From contig OX637624.1 of NCBI GenBank assembly GCA_951802195.1, positions 620,001 through 684,000 on the forward strand: DNA of 64,000 nt, given 5' to 3'. The stretch comes from Tausonia pullulans. Its lineage: Eukaryota; Basidiomycota; Tremellomycetes; Cystofilobasidiales; Mrakiaceae. Below, in pieces: positions 30,101-40,655 of this stretch. The notes under the pieces are model-generated. The model saw nothing but the letters and a program-made list of their open reading frames with translations. It was not told where the DNA came from and searched no databases. Both the position numbers and the translations under genes were made by a program. Each line of letters starts with the position of its first letter. The stretch's first letter is position 1.

Positions 30101-30264
30101 AAGCTGAGTCTGACAACGCGTTAAGAACGCAGTCAATGGGGAACAGGTGCACAGACCATGAGGGTGAAGCGAGGGTGATGGACAAGCTGTCCGGGCTCAA
30201 GATCGGCCGTTCCTTCGAGGATGAGGTCGGTAGCGTCCTTGAAATGGGTAGGTCGGGAGAACAT
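27192..30264 (-). CDS. NAA35: NatC N-terminal acetyltransferase auxiliary subunit
   Basis: Homolog of yeast Mak10 and metazoan NAA35, the large auxiliary subunit that with Naa30 and Naa38 acetylates N-termini of the Met-Leu/Ile/Phe type on the ribosome. The start MFSRPTHFKDATDLILEGTA leads into LEPGQLVHHPRFTLMDAMNA and MDPRMDSGV, the Mak10 signature. MAYHTGLTLSQTAYTVLHLL follows. A long helical body is split by many introns; later segments include PLRWLSDTYLRETALLPP and GFDLSLYTSAAEHAFLYWVA, a Mak10-like Tyr-Trp motif. Near the end is SRSTKGQAEANKLSPILQLK. The extreme 3' end is unsure: the frame can stop at 27368 by read-through, or continue by an intron with a GTTAGC donor to 27253 or 27192. 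The gene is divergent from SF3B4, with 468 bp between starts. Confidence 0.8.
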
Positions 30265-30732
30265 GGTGTTTCTCGGTCTGAGTGAAAGGCCGACGGGAGA
30301 CAAACGGACGGGACGACAGGTGATTTAGCGAGACGGGCTCGAGTCGGCTGACGATGCGGGCGAGTTCTTACTCAGCAGTTATAGGAGAACTAACTGCCTA
30401 TGGAAAGCTTAGAAGCTCAGAGGGTAAGGCAGGGTAATAGTCTAAAGAGGCAGGAGACGATGTGTCGGAGTGGGGGCGTGGAGGCGACGGGGGGAGGACG
30501 CGTTGAGGGGTAATTGTCCAATCGAGGCACAGGCTTCGCAGCGATCTGTCGCACAAGAAAACTAGAGATGCCGGGTTGACCAGAAAGTGAGACGATATGG
30601 AGTGTGGCTGTGAGTCGTTCTTGTCGGTTGATAAGTGACGGTCGGAGGCGACGTTCAAGGATAGCTTGAGAAACGCGCGTTGTCGCTTCCTCGCCCTCAA
30701 CCGTCACTCTCGCGCTTCTCCTCCCGACCGAC
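30265..30732. promoter_or_regulatory. Divergent promoter region, NAA35 and SF3B4
   Basis: 468 bp between opposite start codons, so it must hold both promoters. No specific site recognised. Confidence 0.5.
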
Positions 30733-32259
30733 ATGTCTCGCCCCAACGACTCGGACCGCAATCAGGAGGCAACCGTCTACCTCGTGCGTTCGACACCTAC
30801 TGACTGGCTATCTTGTTGAGACGTTTGCTGATCATTCCTGTCCACAATCCTTGCGACCACGACCGGCAGGGTAACCTCGACGAGCGGTGTACAGACGCCC
30901 TGGTCTGGGAGCTCATGCTTCAGGTGCGTTATCCCCGTCCTCCGCCCTCTACTTTGCAATCTATTTACTTGAATCTCTTCGTGTGGAACAGGCCGGCCCC
31001 GTCGGTAAGGGCCTTCTTCCTCGACGCGTGCTCTCACCACGGCTGAAGTTGACCCGTCGTTCGTGTCTCTCCTTCTTGCTCCTCTCCTTCAGTTAACGTC
31101 CACCTGCCCAAGGACCGCATCTCACAGACTCACCAGGGTTTCGGCTTCTGCGAGTTCCTGACCGAGGAGGATGCCGAGTACGCCTGTCGCATCATGAACC
31201 AAATCAAGCTCTATGGCAAGCCTGTCCGCGTCAACAAGGTGCGTCGCTTGGCTCTCTCCTCTTGCCTCCATCCTGCTGCTCATACACTAGAGGTAGCTCG
31301 AGAAGAGATTTTCTGACCAGAAATTTGTGTTGTCTCCCATTCCCAGGCGTCGTACGACAGGAAGCAGCTCGACGTCGGGGCCAACTTGTTCATCGGCAAT
31401 CTCGATTCCGTTGTCGACGAGCGCATGCTTTACGACACGTTCTCGGCGTTCGGTGTTGTCTCGCAACAGGCCAAGGTGCGTGAGCTTGAAATAGGCTTTA
31501 AGTGGCCATGTCACGCTTGCTGACTCTGGCGCGACTGATGTGATGCGTTTCTCCAGGTCGCACGCGACCCGACGACGGGCGAGTCCAAAGGCTACGGTTT
31601 CGTTTCGTACAACGACTTCCAGTCTGCCGACGCGGCGATCGAGTCTATGAATGGCCAGTTCCTCGCCAACAAAGCCATCACTGTCCAGTTCGCGTTCAAG
31701 AAGGACGGCAAAGGGGAGCGGCACGGTACGCCCGCCGAGCGGCTGCTCGCTCAGGAGGCAATTAAGAATGGAGCGATGCCCTTCGGAGGCATGGGTGGGC
31801 CTCCTCCAATGATGGGCGGACCGCCGGGAGCGATGGGCATGGGAGCAAATGCCATTCCCATGGGGTGCGTGTCTCCTTGACGTGAAACGATCTCTTCCGC
31901 GCGCTGACCACTCCTCGCTCGTTCGTTTGTTCTTCCCCCAATGTAGCTTCGCTGGCGGTTACTCCGGTGGCCCTCCTACGGGACAAGGTGGCATGCCCCG
32001 TCCTCCTCCCCTTCCGACAGGCTTCGCACCCTCGCAGGTCGTCCCCGGTGGCGCGCCGAGCTACGCTCCTCCAATGATGAGCTACGGCCAGCAGCAGTCG
32101 CCCTACGGCGCAATGCCCCCTCCTCCTCCTCCTCCGCCACCTGCTGGCTTTCAGGGCCAGCAATCGAACTACTCGGTCCCGCCTCCCGGTTACGGAGGGA
32201 TGCCGCCGCAGGTGGGAGGGTACATTCCGCCGCCGCCTCCGCCGCCTGGCTTCCAGTAA
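30733..32259 (+). CDS. SF3B4: Splicing factor 3b subunit 4 (SF3b49/Hsh49)
   Basis: U2 snRNP SF3b component that contacts pre-mRNA upstream of the branch site and binds SF3B2/Cus1. [17 protein letters not shown] opens RRM1, followed by [40 protein letters not shown] and [20 protein letters not shown]2 is [38 protein letters not shown] and [20 protein letters not shown]. The family tag GKERHG-like [17 protein letters not shown] follows. The C-terminal half is Gly/Pro/Met-rich with long Pro runs (APPPPPP type) and ends PPPGFQ at the stop 32257-32259. Six or so short introns, all in phase. Length and order match SF3B4 closely. Confidence 0.95.
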
Positions 32260-32876
32260 AGAACGGATGCCGGGTTGGCGGATGGAGAGAGAATATGGGC
32301 GAGGCTCTATGTATGTATGCTCTAAAATTCAGGACCAGAGTGACGAGGGCGCGCGCGAGTAGAAGAGCCATGCGGCAGTTTCTTCGCGATGCTTGAGAGA
32401 GAAGTAGACGTCGACAGTTTAAACATACAGCCCCCTGCTTTACTTCCTCATGGCTAAGCAAAATAGTGAATACAACGATAATGCGCCTTGACGACGTCAA
32501 CGACGCGACTGACTCTGGCGCGTGGGGGTGGGTAAAGACAACAGTCCACCGTCGCGCGCCTCCGTTGCCTCTTGCACCGATCAACCATCACCACCTGCCT
32601 TGACATCCGGGAACCTACATCCAGGTCTAGGAAGACAAGGAACCGCCTTTTCGCCGTCTCTTACGGGAGACAACTCAGGCGAATCACTCCCTGGCGCGCG
32701 GCTAGGACTCCCCCCTTCCCGCCAGCACAGACAACCGTCCTTCCCTGCTTGCGCGCACTCATCCCGGCTCCCGAACCAGTCCGACTCTTGAAGACAACCA
32801 CATATCAGGCAGACTACACTAGCAAACCCAAACTTCGCCTCTCCTATCTCTTCTCGTCAATTAAGCGCCCCGCGCG
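32260..32876. promoter_or_regulatory. Upstream region of the CM1-domain gene
   Basis: 617 bp holding the SF3B4 3' UTR and the promoter of the next gene. CT-rich sequence (CGCCTCTCCTATCTCTTCTC) precedes the ATG at 32877. Confidence 0.5.
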
Positions 32877-35800
32877 ATGGCCTCCGCCTTCCACAACCTC
32901 CTCGCCGACACGACCAACTCGTCCGAGTCGTCCCACTCACAAACCATCAACGTAGGCCACGGTGGCGGCCTTGGAAGCAGCTATATAGAAGCCCCTGAGC
33001 TCCCGAGCTTTGCTGCGAGCTTCCATTCGGACGTCGAGCGGGAGAACCAGGAGCGCGAGTTCTTTGGCGTGAGAGGAGGGGCGGGCCCGAGCCGGGGGAA
33101 GAAGGAGACGAGGCTTGGAGGCGATTGGGAGACCAAGACAAGTAGTAATGGTGAGTCCGGCTTGAAGAGAGTCATATGGAGCAGAGGAAGGGCGTCTGGG
33201 GGACGACCGTGCCACGAAAGGGGCGTCAGTCATGCTCGGCCAGAGGCGCAACGTCCTTCCGTCGCGTCCGGCTGCGTAGGAAGGCATCGACCTCAACGCG
33301 GATGGGCGGTGAACCGCGACGCCCTCATCTTTTCGGTAGGACGAGGACTCCTTGAATCAACAAGATTTGAGCTTGGGCGGTCTATCTGTATACCAAAGCT
33401 GGGCATTGAGGAGTCCCGACAGGCGACAGACACATTTTTCTTGACCGGTTCTCCCAGCTGTTGACCCTGCTGATAATTATCTAGTTTCCCCAGTACAATC
33501 ATCACCAACCACCGCCTCACCTCCCGGCATTCCTCTTCCCGCTCCCAAATCCTCCCTCGCCGACCTTTCCACCCTGAGCGATGATCATCGCCCGACGCAT
33601 CGTCGCCGGTCGTCCTCGACTAGCTCTCTTACAATTCAATCCGAGACGGGCGACAATGACGACGACGAGAGTCTTTTCGCGCAGAGCATCATGAACAGCC
33701 CGCTCAAGCGGAGCACGACGGGTGCTCGCTCCGGCGGCGGCGGAGTCCTCGATAGCGTGAGGAAGCCCGCAGGAAGGAGTGGTCGGATGAGCGTCGCTGC
33801 CGGCGAGCTTGGTGGAGTTAACTCCATGACCCTTCGAGAGCAGGAGAAGGTCTGTCGTGCATCGAGTTTGGAGGTGGCGTGGCGTTCGACTGACTGAATC
33901 GAGCCAACGTCTCAGGCACTTCACGAGCGCGACCAGGAGATCACTCGCCTCAAGTTCTCGCTCCACTTCTACCGTGAGCGATTGGAGCGCGAGTCGCCCG
34001 AGACGCACAAGGCGCTCCTCGAGGAGATCCGCGAGCTCCGGGACCTCTATGTCCGGCTCAAAGCCGAGTCGAAAAAGAACAAGAAGTTTGCGCTCGAGAG
34101 CCAGATAGTCATCGAGGACCTTAAAAAGGAGCTTGCGGCCAGGGGCGGCTCTGGAGGCGGGAGGACAAGGGAGCTGGAACTGGTAGAGAGAGCGAGGGAG
34201 GAGAGGGAGAGGCGCAAAGCCGCGGAGGAGGCTTTGAAAATCGAGAGGGAGGAGCGGGACCGACTTGAGCGAGAGTGGAGGGACGAAGAGCAAAAATGGC
34301 GCAAATCTCAAGCTGGGGAGGACGTGAGTGTAGCCGCAAAGATTTAGCCTCGTTTGTGACGCTGACTAAGGTCCCCTCAGATGGAACTCGACCGGCTCCG
34401 CGCGGCCGTCCAGGACTTAGAGACTGAGAACGACGCTCTCGCTGGCGACCTCGAGAAGGTCAAGGGCTCTCTCGAGGAAACCGAGGACGAGGCTCGCCGG
34501 CTTCAGGACGAGATTGGCCGGAAGGACGACGAGTCTCGGAAGAGTGGCGCCGATCCGGCCGAGGTCGAGAGATTGCAGGAGGAGCTAGAGGAGCTCACTC
34601 AGGCGAGTCTTTCCTCTTCACTTCATCTATCATCAGCTGCTGACCTCACAGCCTTCCTCGGCACTCGAAGACGGTCGATTTGCTCGAAGGTCAGCTTACC
34701 ACCCAGAAGACAGCGATCCGGACGCTGGAGGACGAGCGCGACGACCTTTACGACCAGCGGGACGACCTCGCCGAGCAGCTGAGGGCTGCTGAAAACGGTC
34801 ACCGTGAGCGTTCGCTCAGTCGGGCTGGCGACGAGGAGCAGCTCGAGCAGGTGAGATAGATTCTGTCCAGCTTCCCAGTATGAGAGTTTCTGACTCTAAC
34901 TGGTTTGACAGGAGCGCAACGAGCTGCGCGACAAGGTCCAATCAGCCCAGCTCGAGCTAGAAAAGAAGGACGGCGACCTCGAGGAGAAAGAAAAGCTTCT
35001 CCAGGAGGCGTACGCCGAGCTGGACGGCTGGACGGACGAGCTCAAAGACATCAAGGAGCAGAATGAAGAGCTTCGCGACGTCATTCTCCCTCATCTTTCC
35101 CCGCCGTCTTCATTCAAACACTGACCTTGGAACGCCTTTCTCCACAGGTTCTCCAAACCCGCGATAAGGAGAACGACGAGCTGACGGATGCTCTCCGCGA
35201 GAGCGCCGACGAAATGACGGAACTCCAGAACGAGCTTGACGAAGTCAAGGACCTCAACTCGCAGATCACAGAGAAGCTCGAGGAGCACCTCAACGCGTAC
35301 GAGCAGGAACGTGCGGAGAAAGATGCCGACATCACTGCAAATAATGAGGAGATCCAGGCGGTGAGTTCTTTCCGTTGGGTTCTGTTTTCGGCAGTTTACC
35401 TGTTGATGGTTGACAACGGTTGCCTTTTCCCAGCTCGGCGACCGCATTCAGGAGCTCGAGGAGGAGATTGAGGCTCGGGAGGCTCGTGAGCGCGAGCTGG
35501 AGGCCGAGCTCAATACGCTCGATGCGGGCATCGAAGAGTCCGAGGCGATGCACGAGCAGGTAGTCGCCACGCTCAAGGAGGTCGGTTTTGTGCGTTCAAG
35601 TTTAGCTCGACGGCCAGCGCTGACGAATATCTTTCGGAATCTCCTAGAAACAACTCGTGACGAATACCGACTTTCAGGAGCTGGCCGAGCTCTATGATGC
35701 TGCCCAGGAGGACCTTGAACGACACCGGAAGCAGGTGGACGAGCTCTCCCGACTTGCTGCTGGTCTGGAGACCAAGTGTAAGGAGACCGAAGGTATCCAC

Positions 35801-37645
35801 CACAAGGTTCTCGGCGACCTTGAGGCGGTCGAATCGCGGCTCCTGAAGAAGGAGGACGAGATCCAGAGGGAGCGGGACGCCTGGCGCCGCGAGAGGGATG
35901 ATGCGGACAGGGAGCGGGCGAGGTTACTCGGAGAAAAAGAGAGTGTGAGTCGGGCCGTTCGCGCTAGTCATCATCCGCTGCGCTCAACGACTGACAAAAT
36001 GAGACGCCTTGCCTTGCTCTCAGAACGCTGCCCGCTTTAACGCTGACATTGACGCCCTCAGGGAGCGTCTCACCGGACGAGAGCGCGACCTTGACCTACT
36101 CCGTGAGGGCTCGCGCCAACTTGGCGAGACGCACACCAACGACCGGTTTGCACTTGAGCTCGAGCTGGAGGGTGCCAAGCGCGATCTCGTGCGCGCTGAG
36201 GACGACCTCACCCGGATCCGGCGCGAGATAGAGCGAAAGGAGGAAACCCTTGGACAGCGGGAGGACGAGCTCGTCGAGCTGGTTAGCTTTCGCTGTTATC
36301 GCAGCCCTGCCCGAGCTTCGCTAACCCTCCATTCGACCCTGCAGCACGCCATGACCCGCGACCTTGAGGGAAAGCTGTCTGCAGAGAGGCAGGCTCGGCT
36401 CAACGTCTCGGACAAGCTCGACTCTGTGCAGAAAGTGCGCTCGCAGTGTCTTTCGAGTCTGAAATGCATCTGATGTCGCGTTCTCTCCTCCACACAGAGC
36501 TTCAAGTCGGCCGAGACCGAGGCGCAGTCTCTGAAGGACAGGGTCGAGGATCTCGAGCAGCGGCTCACGGATGACCAGCGCTCGCTGCACCTGGCCCGTG
36601 TTCAGGGCGAGACACAACGCAAGGAGAACAGCGAACTTCTTCTCACAGTCTTCCGGGACGTCAACAAGATCCTTGGCGCTGAGGTGAATGCTCAAGCCAT
36701 TGAGCTCTTCCTTTCGCTCAAACGTCCAGCTGAGTATGTCTCTCCGGCTCCCCACTCACAGGACCGCACGACTCCGGCCAACTTTGGCGTCTTCAAAGAG
36801 ACGCTCCTCGGTCGGCTCCGTTCACTCGGCCAGCTTCAGCTCGACTTTGAGAAGAAGGTCAGGACCTGTGAGACTGGTTTCGTCGAGAAGCTTCAGTGAG
36901 TTGGTTTACGTCTGCCCCAGACAGACGGCAAGCATCAACTCATCCTTCGACCGCCTCTAATAGCTCAATGAAGCGGCAACTCGACCACAAGTGGAAGCAG
37001 CTCGACCACTTCGAGGCCTCGATCCGTAAGCTTGAGCTCGTCAAAACGTCCTGGCGCAACAAGTTTGCGCAGAAGCAAGGCGAACTGGACGCCATCACCG
37101 CCAAGCACACCGACCTTGCGAGCCAGCTTGCCTCACTCAAGACGATGACCCGCTCCGACTCGCAGACCGAGTTCCGCGCGTCATCAACGCGGGTCGCGGC
37201 GCTCGAGCGGCGGCTCGCCAACGCCCAGAATCAACTCGCGACCTATGACGAGAAGATGGCCTCGGCGAGGGCCAAGATGGCGGCCGCCGAGACTCGGTGG
37301 GACGCACGTGTCAAGGAGTATGAGAGCAGACTCAAGCAGGCGGAGGAGCGTGTCAAAAGTGAGAAGCAGGGTGGCAAGGAGCGAGCCGCCCAGCTAGAGA
37401 TGCAGGTTAAGTGAGTGTACTTGCCGGCTCTCTGCTCCAGCTGGAAACACAGACTGACCTTGCTTGCCACCTCCTAGGGATCTCGAGAAACAGATTGACA
37501 TCGCCAAGCGACGGAGCGACCGAAGTGAGCACTCCGTCCGCCAAGATCAGGGCAACACTTGGCTCCTGTACTGACTTGCTCTGGCCATTCAGTTCGAGAC
37601 AACATCCAGCCTGTACCAAAGGTCCAGCTTCCCCCTTCTTTGTAG
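32877..37645 (+). CDS. Large coiled-coil microtubule-organising protein with CM1 (Cnn_1N) motif
   Basis: Predicted gamma-tubulin complex receptor at the spindle pole body or cytoplasmic organising centres, like S. pombe Pcp1 or Mto1. The N-terminal ~200 residues are Ser-rich and disordered (MASAFHNLLADTTNSSESSH; ESLFAQSIMNSPLKRSTTG). The CM1 motif (residues ~205-290) reads NSMTLREQEK, then after an intron ALHERDQEITRLKFSLHFYR and LRDLYVRLKAESKKNKKFAL. CM1 binds and activates gamma-TuRC. The rest, ~1000 residues, is nearly continuous coiled coil built of Glu/Lys/Arg/Leu heptads (LEEELEELTQ-type), interrupted by short introns. The last exon, after a CTTTC-type acceptor region, reads RDNIQPVPKVQLPPSL and stops at 37643-37645. 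I see no PACT or calmodulin-binding signature at the C-terminus, so Pcp1 versus Mto1 is not settled. Confidence 0.8.
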
Positions 37646-40600
37646 TACATCTCTCCATTTCTTCTTCGTGCATCCTTCCTTGGGCCTTTCGCCCGCTTTT
37701 CGCTTTTTCGTAGATCGTCATTCGTTATGCACTTGGGAAACCTTGTGGCAGGACATATTCGCACTGGGACCCTGGGCTCTAGCAGCCGGACTGCATTGGA
37801 TTCGGTGATTACGCCTTCGCTGGGGAGGGGTCTAGGTGACCAGGCTGTGGACCGGCGAAGAGAGGGCGAGCTGAGTTGGTGGCTTTGACGATTTGATGAT
37901 GGCGAAATGAGTTGAGGTTACGGGACAGATCATGAACGAGACCTTTCATGTCATTTTGATCCCGATCGACGTAAAGCGACAAGTTGGAGGAATACATCGT
38001 TCGCTTGGATCCTGGTCACACGCAAGCGGCAACCATGGAGCAGGATACAGGAGAAACCAATGGGCGTGAAAGGGAGGCCGAGATATCATGACAAGGAAAC
38101 CAGCTGCGCCTCAAGTGAGCATGGGCCAAGTGGATTCGACCATGACGGAAACATGAGATCGGAATAAAGAGGTGAAAAAGGGGAAATAGAGAGTATTAGG
38201 AGCATGTAGACAAAAGAAATCTCGAAGGCCAACCTAGGCAGAATGACCATCTCGGCCGCATCGACATCCTCTTGTCGCCTCTACTGGGCGGCAGCCGCGA
38301 GCTTCCTTCTGGGTTTGGACTGAACATGGGCGAGCCTCTGCTCGCCCTAAATGATAGGTCACTTCCAAAGTCGAAACGCCCGAGTCGGTGAGGATCTGGC
38401 AATCGAGGGACGCCTGCTGAGTGAAGCAATTGGCTGAACTCAAATGTGCTGCTGGTTTTTGCTTTGGCGCAGAGCTAATCCCCCTCGCTGTTCACCTTCG
38501 CTGTTCCATTGGTAAAGCGAGGGGTGATTGTGGCAAGCATCATAGCCAGAAATTAACTAGGGCAGATCGGTGTCGCTCTGTTGATTGCGGGCTGAATTAC
38601 CTACCTAGCAGTGCATCTAAAAGCCGTTGCCAGAGTTCGTGGCAAAGCGATGTAGCATCCAGGGATGTTGCAGGGAGGGCAGATGGCTTAGTGTGTGCCA
38701 GGTCGGGAGGGGGCATCAGCGTACAATTTCTCGTCAAGATGGCGGCGGACCAATGAGTAGCTTACATCCACAGTTCACACACGCGTCCAAGGGCACTCCA
38801 GCCGGGAATTGCCCCACTTCAGGTCTCTCATGGGCAAGAGCCTTCTTCTTGGTGAATTCAAGCTCCACACCGATGCCCACGGCGTTGCTCAATGCCTTGA
38901 GTGAAACTTCAGCTATCTCGGGCAGCCTCTCCGCTCCTTTTATTTCAAGGCCCAACAAGCCCACGAGCCTATCTATCTCGACGAGTCCACCTTCTTCGTC
39001 TGAGTCTTCAGCTTCAGAGTGTTGCTCCTCAACTCTGTGGCCTATGTTGACCGGCCTACGGCGATGTTCATCTCTGAGTCGTCAGCTACCTCATGACAGG
39101 GGACTGCTTCGAGATCTACAGGGTCTTCTCAATCCTCTCGCAAGGAAGGACACTTCGTCCTCTGCCCGAGCTACGTTATAGGGCTTGAAACTCGATCGGA
39201 AGGCTCCGCATCCTCATCATACATCACGTCTAGGACTCGTACAGGATGCCAGGTAGGGTTCATGGGTAAATTGTCCCAGTCCATTCCTAGTACTTGTGTG
39301 AAATAGCTTACTTCTTTTCACCCTTCTGATATCAGGACGTAGTCCTCAACGAATTTGCCAGATCGTTTGCACCGAAAGAATTCTGATTCAGAAGGAGCGC
39401 GGATGTCCGCCTTGGAGCTCCAACCTGTGACTGACATCTTCCCATCACCAGGCTCGCTCACGTCTTCCACAACGGTGAATTATAAGGTCACGAGCTCTCA
39501 CCTCTGCTTCTAACTCCTCCATTACACTTCCTAAACCGTGTCAGAGCTATTGTTTCTTTTGACGGCCGTGACGTGGGGTCTAAGGCGACTCTCGAGTTCG
39601 ACCTGCGGGGTTTCGCCCAGACCTTGCTTGCCGTTTAATTTCCGCGTCAGATAGTGGGTCAAGCGGATGGAGAGGTCCGGGTCATCTCACACCACAGCGG
39701 GGGGATGGCGGATGAGGAGGTAGGGAGATCCCTGCAGCAAGACGTCTGGAATGTCTTTCGTTGCCACGCGCAGTTGAGCGGCCTCTGCTAACTGGAGAAT
39801 TCAATATCCTCTTTGGTCAAGCACTGCTCAAATGATGAGGTCTGTGATGTTCTCGTAAACCTCAGTTAATATCTCCAGAAGTTTAACAAAAAGTTTGTCC
39901 TGTCTACTTGCTCCTCTTGTCAGGATCTCGCGGACTTGCCACCTTGGTTTGCGCCTGGCTAACTCTGTGCCTGTGTTGCCTTCTCCTTGCTTGTTCCGTA
40001 TTCCTCATCTTGGACCATTCTTTCGCCACATTGGCTCCCACTCCTTGTCTTATTACCCTTTCCTCTCTTTTTATTCGTCATCTGCCCTACAATTTTTGCG
40101 TTCTCGCGCTTCTCATCCCCTCCCTTGTTCTTACCCCTGGTCCATAAAACGCTCAGTTCATCGTAGGTTTTGTTCTACACTCTGACTGTCATTTGGACTC
40201 GACAAGCCTGCCCGAGATCTTGAAGCGAGCATGTGTCACCCCCATCCTCTGCAGTTTTTCACTGTATTAACCGCCTCCGCTCTCAGCCCACTCAGTCACC
40301 GACGCTTCTCTCCTCATCCGTCCTCCTTTGCCCTTGATCCTTGGGCCAATCCTAACACCTCTCCTCGGCTTCATCGCTCGCACTGACGCTTTTCACCGCC
40401 TATCTGTCCTTCAGCACTCGCTCCATCTACTCCTTGAAGCCATTCTGCAGTATGTCGAGCGGTTCTCTCTTGTGCTTCACCACCCGCAAGTTAAATCTTA
40501 TGTTCTCTAGGGCGGGCGTTACCGAAGGTGTTTTTCTCCACTGTTCCGTTATTTTTGGGATCGAGACGACTGGTGTCTTAATATCCATGGCCACGTAAGA

Positions 40601-40655
40601 CAACACAAAACAGAATAAAGACTAATATAAACAGGTGGTATGGTCACGAGGACAA
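37646..40655. other. 3-kb gene-poor region between convergent genes
   Basis: No intact gene recognised. Base composition is lower in GC than the genes on either side, and frames are short on both strands. The middle holds a decayed coding relic on the minus strand (listed separately). The + strand part at 39900-40540 is C/T-rich with hydrophobic frames that look like chance. Confidence 0.5.
38734..39900 (-). pseudogene. Decayed coding relic of unknown family
   Basis: On the minus strand, protein-like segments follow one another, for example VATKDIPDVLLQGSPYLL, LSIRLTHYLTRKLNGKQG and, further down, IDRLVGLLGLEIKGAERLPE. They have normal amino-acid balance but are separated by several breaks. 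I do not recognise the family. It may be an old mobile-element gene or a dead host gene. Intact homologs could name it. Confidence 0.35.

Noticed and set aside
39895-40185. Hydrophobic + strand frames in the gene-poor region
   Set aside because: C/T-rich DNA gives Leu/Ser/Phe-rich frames by chance; no start context, domain or splice chain.
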